In this document: piece by piece, positions 50,865 through 59,274 of the stretch | Layout of the letters: every line of letters begins with the position of its first letter | Numbering within the stretch: the first letter of the stretch is position 1 | Assembly (NCBI GenBank): GCA_964519405.1 | Contig: CAZFLA010000001.1 | Span: 1 to 64,000 of the forward strand | Origin: G963677485 sp964519405 | GTDB taxonomy: Bacteria > Armatimonadota > HRBIN16 | Length of the DNA stretch: 64,000 bases | Direction of reading: 5' to 3' | Notes under the pieces: generated by a model | Told to the model about the DNA's origin: nothing | Database searches by the model: none | Seen by the model: the letters and a program-made list of their open reading frames with translations, nothing else | Translations under genes and position numbers: made by a program

Positions 50865-52778
50865 ATGAAGCGTTCACCTGCGTTTGGGTTTAGTTATCGT
50901 GCCATCATACTCGGTTTACTGCTTATCATCCCCAATGTCTTCTGGACCATATACGGCGAGGTTATCTCGCAAACTGACCTCAATTCCACGTCATTAATGA
51001 TGCCTCCATTGTGCACACTGCTGCTGTTGATTGTGTGTAATGGCCTAGTTAAGCGGGTGAAACCTGGCAAGGAACTCACGCCGAGCGAGATGATGTGTGT
51101 ATACATCCTCATCACAATTGCCACGGTTTTAGCGGGAATGGGTATGCTGCAGTTTATCGTCACCACACTGCCAGCAGGATACCATTACGGAATTAGCTCT
51201 ACAGATATCGCAAATGTCACAAAAAGCATCCCCGCTTGGGCTATGCCGAGTGCCGAAGTGACGGAGAAGTTTTACCGAGGAAACAGCGCAGTGCCATGGA
51301 AAGCATGGTTGGGACCTTTGAGCTTTTGGGGCTGCTTTTTGCTGGTGATGGTGTGGACGATGTATTGCGTTAACGCCATGTTCCGCAAACAGTGGATGGA
51401 CCGTGAGCGCTTGACCTATCCTATAGTTCAGCTGCCCATAGAGATGATTGATCCGCAGTCAGGTTTCTTTCGAAACAAGCTGATGTGGGCAGGATTTCTA
51501 GTGCCCGTCATTCTAGAAAGCATGAACAGCCTGAATACATTGTTTCCGAACATCCCGTATCTGCAACTGCGCGCATACAGTTTAAGCTCATTTTTTACGG
51601 AGAAACCATGGAATGCGATGGGGGCGCTGCAGTCCACTTTCTATCCACTAGCGATAGGTTTGGGCTACCTGCTGCCTGCGGATGTTAGTTTTAGCTGCTC
51701 ATTTTTCTATATCCTCACGCGTTTGGAAAATGTAGCCACTAACGCATTTGGATTGAACTCTGGACCAGGAACTAGCGGGCAGTGGCCGTATCTCGCAGGG
51801 CAAGGAGTAGGCGGGTTCATCGGCTTAGCCTTGATGACGATCTGGATAGCTAGGCATCACCTTGCCGATGTCTGGCAAGGTGCAGTGCATCCAGACAAAG
51901 CTGATGATGCCGATGAACCGATGAGTTATCGTGCTGCTTGTATCGGGCTGTTGGTCGGTTTTGCAGCCATGATGGGCTTCGGTTTGGTGTTCAAGATATC
52001 GCCGATAGTATTTGGTGTGTACCTCATCATATACTTGGCCTTTTCGCTGACCATTGCGCGGCTGCGTGCTGAAGCCGGTCCCGCATGGACGATGGGACCG
52101 ATGTTGTCTGCTGTTAATGTAACTCACAATACACTTGGCACCATAAACATATCCACGCAAGACATGCACAAAATGGCTATGTTTACCTGGTTTTCCGTAG
52201 AGATGCGGTGCTGCCCAATGCCAGTGAGTGCGGAAGCTATCAAGATGCAGCATCGTCCCGGTAAAGGTCGCTCGATACTCAGTGGGATGATTATGTTGGC
52301 GTCAGCCGTTGGTATTATCACCGGGTTCATTGCGTTGCTAACGGTGTATTATCAAACCGGAGCGGCAAGCAGTAAGGTGGATGTCTGGCGCACGGCCATG
52401 GGGTTGAATCCGTATCAAACGGCTTCTGCGGCGGCACTCAATCCGAAGAATCCAGATTGGTCGCAGATAGGCGCTGCCGGGTTTGGCACCTTGGTGACTA
52501 TTGGCTTAAGTGCGGCTAGAACCGCGTTTGTGTGGTGGCCGCTGCATCCAGCCGGATATGTGCTTGGCAATACCAGCACGATGGATTGGTTATGGCTGCC
52601 GTTTCTCATTGCGTGGGTATTTAAGGTAAGCTTTTTAAAGGTGGGCGGAGTGAAAAGCTATCGAAATGCTCTACCGTTCTTCATGGGGTTGATAGTAGGT
52701 GACTACGTCACGAGCGCATTGTGGTCGTTGCTCGGAAGCCTACTGAGAACACCTATGTATCGGTGCTTCCCGTGTTAG
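50865..52778 (+). CDS. DUF6785-type multi-pass membrane protein (OPT-like)
   Basis: AAGAGG five bases before the ATG at 50865 sets the start; a start at 50829 is possible. The 637-residue protein has about 14 membrane helices. The segments PSEMMCVYILITIATVLAGMG, EKFYRGNSAVPWKAWLGPLSFWG and MDRERLTYPIVQLPIEMI (cited in parts) and the late ARTAFVWWPLHPAGY are characteristic of a family found mainly in Armatimonadota, Planctomycetota and Verrucomicrobiota and related to oligopeptide transporters. Substrate is unknown. It stands alone on its strand ahead of folK. Confidence 0.65.
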   Translation: MKRSPAFGFSYRAIILGLLLIIPNVFWTIYGEVISQTDLNSTSLMMPPLCTLLLLIVCNGLVKRVKPGKELTPSEMMCVYILITIATVLAGMGMLQFIVTTLPAGYHYGISSTDIANVTKSIPAWAMPSAEVTEKFYRGNSAVPWKAWLGPLSFWGCFLLVMVWTMYCVNAMFRKQWMDRERLTYPIVQLPIEMIDPQSGFFRNKLMWAGFLVPVILESMNSLNTLFPNIPYLQLRAYSLSSFFTEKPWNAMGALQSTFYPLAIGLGYLLPADVSFSCSFFYILTRLENVATNAFGLNSGPGTSGQWPYLAGQGVGGFIGLALMTIWIARHHLADVWQGAVHPDKADDADEPMSYRAACIGLLVGFAAMMGFGLVFKISPIVFGVYLIIYLAFSLTIARLRAEAGPAWTMGPMLSAVNVTHNTLGTINISTQDMHKMAMFTWFSVEMRCCPMPVSAEAIKMQHRPGKGRSILSGMIMLASAVGIITGFIALLTVYYQTGAASSKVDVWRTAMGLNPYQTASAAALNPKNPDWSQIGAAGFGTLVTIGLSAARTAFVWWPLHPAGYVLGNTSTMDWLWLPFLIAWVFKVSFLKVGGVKSYRNALPFFMGLIVGDYVTSALWSLLGSLLRTPMYRCFPC

Positions 52779-52804
52779 TCGGGTTATATCAATGGTGGTG
52801 ACAT

Positions 52805-53362
52805 ATGGAGATGAAGGGGATAGTCAAAGCTTATATTAGTTTGGGTTCGAATATCGAGCCTCGTCTTGCCAACATGCAGGATGCGGTCAATAGGCTGCAC
52901 CAGTCGGACTGCCGTGTGACAGCTGTGTCTGGAGTATATGCCACAGAGGCGATCGGAATCGACGGAGACCAACCGGACTTCCTCAATGCTGTGATTGAAG
53001 TTCAAACGGACATAGGTGCCGAGCAGCTCCTAACAAGGCTTCTGCAGGTGGAGCTTGTTGGCGGGCGTGAGCGGCGCTATTATGGCAGCCCGAGGACGAT
53101 CGATCTGGACTTGATCTTATATGGTCAAGAGATCATCAACAAACCGCCTAGGCTGGTGGTTCCGCATCCTCGTGCTTGCCTTAGGGCGTTCGTGCTGCAG
53201 CCTTTGATGGACATAGCGCCGGAATATGTGTTTCCAACAGGGGTTCGAGCTGAAACATATCTAAACTCGCCTTTAGTGCAGCAGCAACGATGTATACTGC
53301 AACCAAATGATGTGATGACAATACCAAGTTTGTGCTGTGACTGTACTAATTCTATAGGCTGA
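52805..53362 (+). CDS. folK: 2-amino-4-hydroxy-6-hydroxymethyldihydropteridine pyrophosphokinase
   Basis: FolK transfers pyrophosphate from ATP to the pterin precursor in folate synthesis. AYISLGSNIEPRLANM starts the ferredoxin-like fold, QPDFLNAVIEV forms the pterin pocket, and RTIDLDLILYG carries the metal-binding Asp pair (DLD); HPRACLRAFVLQPLMDIAP completes the family pattern. The usual RW in the catalytic loop is RRYYG here. About 25 C-terminal residues are extra. folP and folB are not adjacent. Confidence 0.95.
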   Translation: MEMKGIVKAYISLGSNIEPRLANMQDAVNRLHQSDCRVTAVSGVYATEAIGIDGDQPDFLNAVIEVQTDIGAEQLLTRLLQVELVGGRERRYYGSPRTIDLDLILYGQEIINKPPRLVVPHPRACLRAFVLQPLMDIAPEYVFPTGVRAETYLNSPLVQQQRCILQPNDVMTIPSLCCDCTNSIG

Positions 53363-53391
53363 ATATACAATCATACGATCATAGCATACGG

Positions 53392-53411
53392 GCATACCAT
53401 ATTTGGTATGC
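53392..53411. repeat. Small hairpin upstream of the UroD-like gene
   Basis: GCATACCA and TGGTATGC form a perfect 8-bp stem with a four-base loop, between folK and the UroD-like gene. No T-run follows; it may be an operator or a weak terminator, and shares the ATACCATA-type core with other intergenic repeats here. Confidence 0.4.
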
Positions 53412-53454
53412 TATCGAATGACCTATACCAATTCTCCAAGTGAGGGTACAAGCG

Positions 53455-54543
53455 ATGAATGACCGTGAACGGTTACTGAATACGATGGCTTACAAGCCTG
53501 TTGACCGAGCTGTGTATGGTGTCATGACAGGTGGTTGGCCGGAAACCTACAAGCGTTGGGCTAAAGAAGGTTGGGAAGCAGCCAAAGAACCATACTTCAA
53601 AACAGACCGATGGGATTGGATTGGCCACTGGTTTTTTCCAAATCCTCCATTTGAGCGAACTGTATTATCTGAAGACGAGCATACAGTAACCTACATAAAT
53701 CATGAAGGTATCACCATGCGCGAACGAAAAGATGAGTCGTTCAGCTCGATGCCGCAGTTTATTTCTTTCCCTGCACAAACACCGGATGATTTTCGGAAGT
53801 TCATGAAAGAACGGATGCAGCCGGATATCGCGGCTCGTATCGGCGCCGATTATGCGCAGACACTAGCTGCATATAAGGACCGCGACTTTCCACTGATCAT
53901 CATCAGCGACCGATGGGGGGGTATGTTTGGCGGCCCTAGGGCCATGATGGGTGTGGAAAACCTGTGCATGATGTTCTACGATGACCCCGATTTTGTAGAA
54001 GAGGTCATGGAGAAACTGGCAGACTTCATCATTGCCATGATGGGGCAGGTGCTGCAGTACACCGATGTGGATGTTTACGGATTCTGGGAAGATATGGCCT
54101 ACAAAACTGGCCCGCTGATGAACCCAGCGATGCTTCGCAAAATGGGATTACGGCATTACCGCCGCGTGGTCGATTTCGTGAAGTCACACGGTGTAAAGTA
54201 TGTTTCGCTGGATAGTGACGGAGACGTCACAGGTCTGCTGCCAGTTTGGATGGATGCTGGTATTGATATCATCTACCCCTTTGAAGTTCAGTGCGGGATG
54301 GATGTGCTGAAGTTCCGCAAGGAGTATGGCAAAGATCTGCGCATGTGGGGCGGCTTCGATAAACGAGCCGTCGCATGGGGGCCTGAAGCTATTGAGAAAG
54401 AGATTGCTAGGGTTCGGCCGTTAATGGAAGAGGGCGGCTATGTGTGTGCACCGGATCATAGTTTGCCGCCGGACACCCCGTTTGAGAACTATCTATACTA
54501 CATGGAGCGCATGCAGCAGGTGGTCAGCGAAAGCCACTGTTAG
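53455..54543 (+). CDS. Uroporphyrinogen decarboxylase-family protein (MtaA/UroD-like)
   Basis: The ATG at 53455, nine bases after GAGGG, is preferred to the GTG at 53440. The 362-residue protein has the TIM-barrel of the UroD/MtaA superfamily: MNDRERLLNTMAYKPVDRAV at the start, VYGFWEDMAYKTGPLMNP, KYVSLDSDGDVTGLLPVW and GYVCAPDHSLPPDTPFENY at the end. The GFDKRAVAWGPEAI segment is frequent in the large Armatimonadota/Planctomycetota expansion of this family. It lacks a clear MtaA-type His-x-Cys zinc signature, so methyltransfer is not proven. It stands alone, without heme or methanol genes. Confidence 0.85.
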   Translation: MNDRERLLNTMAYKPVDRAVYGVMTGGWPETYKRWAKEGWEAAKEPYFKTDRWDWIGHWFFPNPPFERTVLSEDEHTVTYINHEGITMRERKDESFSSMPQFISFPAQTPDDFRKFMKERMQPDIAARIGADYAQTLAAYKDRDFPLIIISDRWGGMFGGPRAMMGVENLCMMFYDDPDFVEEVMEKLADFIIAMMGQVLQYTDVDVYGFWEDMAYKTGPLMNPAMLRKMGLRHYRRVVDFVKSHGVKYVSLDSDGDVTGLLPVWMDAGIDIIYPFEVQCGMDVLKFRKEYGKDLRMWGGFDKRAVAWGPEAIEKEIARVRPLMEEGGYVCAPDHSLPPDTPFENYLYYMERMQQVVSESHC

Positions 54544-54576
54544 CTTCGGTAGCCGATAGGGTATATTAAGGTCATG

Positions 54577-54614
54577 CAGTGGTAAACGAAATCACCACTG
54601 TGTGACATTTTTTT
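54577..54614 (+). terminator. Terminator after the UroD-like gene
   Basis: CAGTGGT and ACCACTG form a 7-bp stem with a 10-base loop, followed seven bases later by seven T. Confidence 0.6.
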
Positions 54615-54630
54615 GATATGGAGAAGATCA

Positions 54631-55569
54631 GTGAGATCAAAGAAGAGTAAACTGATTATTTCTGCTGCGATTGTGCTCGCTTTGGTTTATGTGATCGCAT
54701 GGGCCGACTGTGTTTTTACGAATACTATAGCCAACTACCCAGTGATCGGTCGATCTGACCTGAAATCCGTGCTTTCTGGTGATGCTTATTACCAGCTTGA
54801 CAAGGTTGTGAACCTTAGGACGCAAAAGAGTTGGAAAGTCACTGGCAGGGTTCTGATATGGGATGCTAGACATAACAAACCCCTCGCAGCTTGGCTGCCA
54901 GGCAACGAGGGTGCGTGTGACACTGTGACGCTTTATGACGCAGATGGTAAGCCTTGGTATATCAAAAACACGGCATATGGTAGCTTGTTTCGAACCAGGT
55001 GGTACTGCGATTCCCATAGACGCTTCTTTCTACATGAAATAACTGATCAGCAATACGATGACGATATCACTAGCATGGTGGCTGTGTATGATACGGAACC
55101 TCGATCTGTTAAGCATATGTTTATACCAAAATATACTGCAGCACCTGCTGACGGGGAAGGAGGTTTCTGGGTATACACCGGTAAGGGATTGGCTGTATGG
55201 AGCGCACTCACTAATACCATGACCGATATGGTCCCGATAGAACCATCGGTGGTACGGAGCGGCCATCGTAAGTTCGGCATCTCACCGGACGGTCGAAAAG
55301 CTGTGATCATGCGTGAGAAACGCGGGTTGCCCTTTCACTTGGTGGGTCGAGGTTTTGATGTCATTGATATCAAGACCAATCATCGAAAAACTATATGGAT
55401 ATCGAGCTTTGGCGTTTGGTGGGATACCTTTAAAGTCGGTTTCGTCGACAATGACCATTTATACGTTAATGCGTATTCTACAGACTACCTAGTGCGTATC
55501 CGTGACAACAAAGTTTGGTGTATCAGCGATTACCCGTTCAAGCTGTTGCCTGCGATATATCATGAATAG
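54631..55569 (+). CDS. Membrane-anchored protein with possible WD40-like fold
   Basis: A GTG at 54631 gives GGAGA eight bases upstream and a basic start (MRSKKSKLIIS); a TTG at 54613 is a weaker alternative. One membrane helix lies at about 8-25, and the remaining 285 residues appear external and beta-rich, with repeated W/Y-containing strand patterns (VTLYDADGKPWYI, MVAVYDTEPRSVKHMF, FGISPDGRKAVIMREKRG). The SPDGR element is typical of WD40/TolB-like propellers. No family is recognised and the gene has its own leader. Confidence 0.5.
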   Translation: MRSKKSKLIISAAIVLALVYVIAWADCVFTNTIANYPVIGRSDLKSVLSGDAYYQLDKVVNLRTQKSWKVTGRVLIWDARHNKPLAAWLPGNEGACDTVTLYDADGKPWYIKNTAYGSLFRTRWYCDSHRRFFLHEITDQQYDDDITSMVAVYDTEPRSVKHMFIPKYTAAPADGEGGFWVYTGKGLAVWSALTNTMTDMVPIEPSVVRSGHRKFGISPDGRKAVIMREKRGLPFHLVGRGFDVIDIKTNHRKTIWISSFGVWWDTFKVGFVDNDHLYVNAYSTDYLVRIRDNKVWCISDYPFKLLPAIYHE

Positions 55570-55662
55570 CACAGTGGTGTGAACGAATGGACTGCTGATG
55601 TGATGCACAACAAGAGATGATGTAGTATTAACACGTAAGTGATTATTGGTTGAGGTATCATC

Positions 55663-56487
55663 ATGGTTCATGGATGGATTCTTGGTTCGTTAGTATTAGG
55701 GACCACGCTCTGCTCGATGTTGGCCTTCGCGGGTGATGCACAAGGGCTTCAGAAACCGGTGGATGTGGCATTTAAAGCCAAACTTGACGGCTCTGAGCAA
55801 CGATATGTGCTGATGCTGCCCGATTCCTTTGATAAAACTCAGAAACACGATGTGCTGATAGCCCTGCACGGTCACGGATCGGACAGATGGCAGTATGTGC
55901 AGCAGGAACGGGGTGAGTGCCGTGGAGCACGCGACATGGCTGCGAAATACCAGATGATATATGTGTCGCCGGATTACCGCGCATCTACCTCGTGGATGGG
56001 GCCTAAAGCCGAAGCTGATATGCTGCAGATCATTTCGGAGCTTAAGCGTAAATACCGTGTCAACCGGGTTTTCCTTATTGGCGGATCAATGGGTGCTACC
56101 TCGACGCTCACTTTTGCGGCACTTCATCCCAACCTAATTAGCGGCGTGTGCTGTCAGAACCCGTTGGCTAACCATATGTTGTATGAAAACTTTCAAGACG
56201 CCATTTCTGCTTCGTTTGGCGGGACGAAGCAGCAGGTGCCGATGGAATATAAAAAGCGCAGTGCTGAATACTGGCCCGAGCGGTTCACCTTTCCGGTTGC
56301 CATCACCACTGGCGGACTAGATACTAGTGTGCCGCCCGATAGCGCTATCCGATTAGCAAACACTCTTAAAGTAATGGGGCGTGATGTGCTGTTGATACAC
56401 CGCGAGCAGACCGGCCACGAAACGAACTACGACGATACCGTTGCGGCATTCGAATTTGTGATGTCGCACGCGAAGAAGACCCCCTAG
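55663..56487 (+). CDS. Exported alpha/beta-hydrolase (esterase-like)
   Basis: Residues 1-24 form a signal peptide (MVHGWILGSLVLGTTLCSML, then AFAGDA). The mature protein has a hydrolase fold with the oxyanion strand VLIALHGHGSDRW, nucleophile GGSMGAT (Ser), a late Asp in GGLDTSVPP and His in EQTGHETNY. This matches the esterase/PHB-depolymerase-like branch that cuts esters on polysaccharides or small substrates in the periplasm. Length (274) is normal. It is alone between intergenic hairpins. Confidence 0.85.
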   Translation: MVHGWILGSLVLGTTLCSMLAFAGDAQGLQKPVDVAFKAKLDGSEQRYVLMLPDSFDKTQKHDVLIALHGHGSDRWQYVQQERGECRGARDMAAKYQMIYVSPDYRASTSWMGPKAEADMLQIISELKRKYRVNRVFLIGGSMGATSTLTFAALHPNLISGVCCQNPLANHMLYENFQDAISASFGGTKQQVPMEYKKRSAEYWPERFTFPVAITTGGLDTSVPPDSAIRLANTLKVMGRDVLLIHREQTGHETNYDDTVAAFEFVMSHAKKTP

Positions 56488-56519
56488 CCGTGCAACTGCT
56501 GGGGTTTGATATGGTGTAT

Positions 56520-56556
56520 CTGCGTGTAGATGGTTATTGATACCATCTACACGCAG
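56520..56556. terminator. 15-bp inverted repeat after the esterase gene
   Basis: CTGCGTGTAGATGGT and ACCATCTACACGCAG are perfectly complementary with a seven-base loop. No T-run follows on either side, so a terminator is likely but not certain; it could also affect the downstream DUF488 operon. Confidence 0.6.
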
Positions 56557-56594
56557 TGGGGTATCATTTATGCAGGAGAGTGCATAAACGAGAG

Positions 56595-57161
56595 ATGGCG
56601 AACGCGATATATACTATAGGTCACAGCAACCACCCAATAGAACATTTCTACGCTTTACTGGGGCAGCATCACATACATACATTGGTTGATGTTCGCACAT
56701 CACCATATAGCCAGTATGCTGCATGGTTTAATAAAGAAGAGCTTAGTGACGGTATAAAGAAACTGGGCTTACAGTATTATTATGCGGGCAAGCATCTTGG
56801 CGGTCGCCCGACAGGATCGGTGTTTTACGATAAGAATGGTTATGCACTGTATGATGTGATGGCTGCAGATAAGCAGTTCATTAAAGCGTTGTCTCAGCTG
56901 CGCCATTTAGCCGCAATTTCATCACCGTTGGTGATCATGTGCAGTGAAGAAAATCCACGACTATGTCATCGAGGCTTGTTAATATCGCGTGTTCTTGATC
57001 AACAAGGTGTTGATGTGCAGCACATTATGGGTGACGGCAGTGTACAACCTCATCGTACTCTCTTTACCCATCAACTGTCGCTGATAGACGGAGAAGATGA
57101 GTGGAAGTCTATACGATCGGTTTTACAACCAAGTCCGCAAGAGAGTTCTTCAACACAATAA
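56595..57161 (+). CDS. DUF488-family protein, first of two
   Basis: The ATG at 56595 gives MANAIYTIGHSNHPIEHFYALL; the longer frame from 56556 lies partly in a hairpin. DUF488 hallmarks are all present: YTIGHS at the start, LVDVRTSPYSQYAAWFN, and MCSEENPRLCHRGLLIS with the Cys and CHR that probably form the active site. At 188 residues it is a full-length member. The next DUF488 gene begins 61 bases inside its 3' end, so the two are translationally coupled. The family is linked to nucleic-acid metabolism by genome context, but no reaction is established. Confidence 0.9.
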   Translation: MANAIYTIGHSNHPIEHFYALLGQHHIHTLVDVRTSPYSQYAAWFNKEELSDGIKKLGLQYYYAGKHLGGRPTGSVFYDKNGYALYDVMAADKQFIKALSQLRHLAAISSPLVIMCSEENPRLCHRGLLISRVLDQQGVDVQHIMGDGSVQPHRTLFTHQLSLIDGEDEWKSIRSVLQPSPQESSSTQ

Positions 57162-57541
57162 AGACTGCGGGTATCAAAAGACTTCTTGATATTCGTCTGA
57201 ATAACAAATCCCAGCTAGCAGGATTCACGAAATGCCAGGACTTAAGCTATTTTCTGGAGCATATCTGTGGATGCCGCTATGAGCACGATGTTGATCTAGC
57301 TCCTACAGCCTCAATCCTTGCCGCCTACCGGAAAGACCACTGTTGGGTAAATTATGAAATTGCTTTTCAACAGTTGTTGATGGCTAGAGACAAACAGCTT
57401 CAGATAAAGTATTCCGCTGAGTATTTTAAAATTCCGACTGTGTTATTATGCAGCGAACCTACGCCTGATCACTGTCATAGAAGGTTAGTGGCTGAGTATT
57501 TACACAACCTATACAGCGATCTGCATGTCGTTCATCTCTAA
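57101..57541 (+). CDS. DUF488-family protein, second and shorter
   Basis: A GTG at 57101 behind GGAGA starts this 146-residue protein within the 3' end of the previous gene. VYTIGFTTKSAREFF, LLDIRLNNKSQLAGF and LLCSEPTPDHCHRRLVAEYL are the same three family motifs, with the key Cys and CHRR. It is a paralogue rather than a fragment. The long overlap and the 14-base gap to the next gene indicate one operon. The two DUF488 proteins may form a heterodimer; this is inference. Confidence 0.9.
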   Translation: MEVYTIGFTTKSAREFFNTIKTAGIKRLLDIRLNNKSQLAGFTKCQDLSYFLEHICGCRYEHDVDLAPTASILAAYRKDHCWVNYEIAFQQLLMARDKQLQIKYSAEYFKIPTVLLCSEPTPDHCHRRLVAEYLHNLYSDLHVVHL

Positions 57542-57555
57542 TCGGGTGACTATGA

Positions 57556-58179
57556 ATGAGTCGCATTGTGCTTTTAGCCAACTCAAGAAAGTGGAATGCT
57601 CGTTGTTTGGCTGGTATCGATCAGGTGACTGGCCGATGGATTAGGCCTGTTAGCTCACTTGTGGGTATATGTCATAGCTGGCCAGCGAATCTCATTAACG
57701 ATATCGATGTTTTCGATGTGATTGAATACAAATCCAGCGTTCCTCAACCGCTAAATTACCATCCCGAAGATGAACTGCTTCTTGATCAGCCAAAACGGGT
57801 AGCACGGTTGAGCGACGATGAGATACAGGCGATGTGTGGAAAACTCAATGCGAGTGATGTCCATGAATTCATAGCAGATCGAGTTGCTATCGCCGAAGAG
57901 GAACTATCGGAGCGTGCACTGACATGCAGCTTGGCGGCATGTGTATGTAACGAGGTCTGTGTATATCAGGCTCAGCACCATGACAACATGCGATGTTGGT
58001 TCATGCTTGGAAATAGGAAGTATGAATTGCCATGCACTGATGACTATAGTATAGCTTCGGAAACCATGACCGTCGGTGATGTCCTGCATGGCCGTTTTCT
58101 TGTTTGCTTGAGCGTAGGGGAACCATATCGTGGGTATCACTATAAACTTGTTGCGACATTACGACGTCTGCCTGAATAA
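57556..58179 (+). CDS. Putative dual OB-fold protein partnered with DUF488 proteins
   Basis: The 207-residue protein begins with IVLLANSRKWNARCLAGID and GRWIRPVSS, followed by a DVIEYKSS strand region, a helical centre (LSDDEIQAMCGKLNASDVHEFIADR) and a C-terminal beta region ending YRGYHYKLVATLRRLPE. The two small-barrel regions suggest a dual-OB protein, a type that I recall as frequently encoded with DUF488 genes; no search was run. Such folds often bind nucleic acids or nucleotides. Gene order DUF488-DUF488-dual OB forms a self-contained module. Function is unknown. Confidence 0.55.
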   Translation: MSRIVLLANSRKWNARCLAGIDQVTGRWIRPVSSLVGICHSWPANLINDIDVFDVIEYKSSVPQPLNYHPEDELLLDQPKRVARLSDDEIQAMCGKLNASDVHEFIADRVAIAEEELSERALTCSLAACVCNEVCVYQAQHHDNMRCWFMLGNRKYELPCTDDYSIASETMTVGDVLHGRFLVCLSVGEPYRGYHYKLVATLRRLPE

Positions 58180-58189
58180 TATCGAAATT

Positions 58190-58561
58190 CTAGTAGCCGT
58201 GACCTGGTTGCGAGGAGAGATACCGCTCAAACCGGTTCTTTTCGTCAACCAGAATGACCTTGGCGGAGACAGCTTCGTCGGCAAGCGCAAATGCGGCGAC
58301 GATGATTTGGTCGCCTTCTTTAGCGAGGTGAGCTCCCGCGCCGTTGATACACATCTGACCACTGCCTGGTTTACCTTCGATGATGTAGGTTTCGAACCGG
58401 GATCCGTTGGTAATGTTCCAGATGTGCACCAACTCACCGGTATTCATACCTACCTTCGCAAGTAAGGTGCTGTCTATGGTGATGCTGCCGATATAGTCTA
58501 GGTTGGCTTCGGTAACAGTTGCTTTGTGTATTTTGGCTCGGAGAAACTGACGCAATATCAT
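58190..58561 (-). CDS. panD: Aspartate 1-decarboxylase
   Basis: PanD makes beta-alanine from aspartate for pantothenate and coenzyme A. The 123-residue proenzyme has LRAKIHKATVTEANLDYIGS with the self-cleavage site between Gly and Ser (about 24-25), which creates the pyruvoyl group, and NGAGAHLAKEGDQIIV with the conserved catalytic loop. The ATG at 58561 or a GTG at 58564 is the start. It converges on the DUF488 operon with an 10-base gap; panB and panC are not adjacent. Confidence 0.96.
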   Translation of the reverse strand: MILRQFLRAKIHKATVTEANLDYIGSITIDSTLLAKVGMNTGELVHIWNITNGSRFETYIIEGKPGSGQMCINGAGAHLAKEGDQIIVAAFALADEAVSAKVILVDEKNRFERYLSSQPGHGY

Positions 58562-58658
58562 CACTCAACAGTCCTTAGTTAACTAGTGTCCAATATCATT
58601 ATGCGTAATTCATAAGCGTTTGTCAGCTTATGTTATGTCTGCTATCATCAAGGAAAAC

Positions 58659-58682
58659 TCACTGTGGTATTTATTACAGTGA
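58659..58682. promoter_or_regulatory. Small inverted repeat before the acetyltransferase gene
   Basis: TCACTGT (58659-58665) and ACAGTGA (58676-58682) form a perfect inverted repeat with a 10-base spacer, 33 bases before the start codon. Possible operator; nothing else supports it. Confidence 0.3.
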
Positions 58683-58714
58683 AACAGCTGCATATATTGG
58701 TAGGAAGGTGATAT

Positions 58715-59260
58715 ATGGTATTTTACGATATCATTCATGACAGCATTATGCTGAGGCAGATAGAACACTGTCATGCGATGGCGATATTTGATGAAGTTGA
58801 AGCTAGCCGAGACTGCTTACGCCTGTGGCTGCCATGGGTTGACGCAACGACTAGTGTTGCTGATATTGATGCGTTCATCACATCATCAAATAGGCGATAC
58901 GATGAGGATGGCTCGGTAACAGCAATCATATCTTGGCGATCGCATATTAGCGGAATTGTTTCGCTGATGAATCGCACTGAAGGGACATATGAGGTTGGAT
59001 ACTGGCTGTCGGTGAACTACCAAGGACATGGCATCATGACGACAGCAGTGCAGCTGATGGTCGATTATGCATTTGCCGTATTGCATGCCAAATGTGTTGA
59101 GATCCGGGTTCAACCGACGAATACCAAAAGCCGAGCCATACCAGAACGACTGGGATTTACCATCATACGCATCGACCACATACAGGCCATCGAGATGGTT
59201 GTCTACAGCATGACACTGTGTCACTGGTCATCGGAAACAGACCGAATGAACGCGATTTAG
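58715..59260 (+). CDS. GNAT-family acetyltransferase (RimJ/RimL-like)
   Basis: The 181-residue protein follows the RimJ/RimL pattern: an opening MLRQIEHCHAMAIFDEVEASRDC, GIVSLMNRTEGTYEVGYWLSVNYQGHGIM (in parts: YEVGYWLSVNYQGHGIM) with the acetyl-CoA-binding Q-G-H-G, and the late IRVQPTNTKSRAIPERLGF segment. It should move acetyl from acetyl-CoA to an N-terminus or a small amine. AAGGTG lies before the ATG. No neighbour hints at its target. Confidence 0.92.
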   Translation: MVFYDIIHDSIMLRQIEHCHAMAIFDEVEASRDCLRLWLPWVDATTSVADIDAFITSSNRRYDEDGSVTAIISWRSHISGIVSLMNRTEGTYEVGYWLSVNYQGHGIMTTAVQLMVDYAFAVLHAKCVEIRVQPTNTKSRAIPERLGFTIIRIDHIQAIEMVVYSMTLCHWSSETDRMNAI

Positions 59261-59274
59261 ACTGTCATGGCTGC

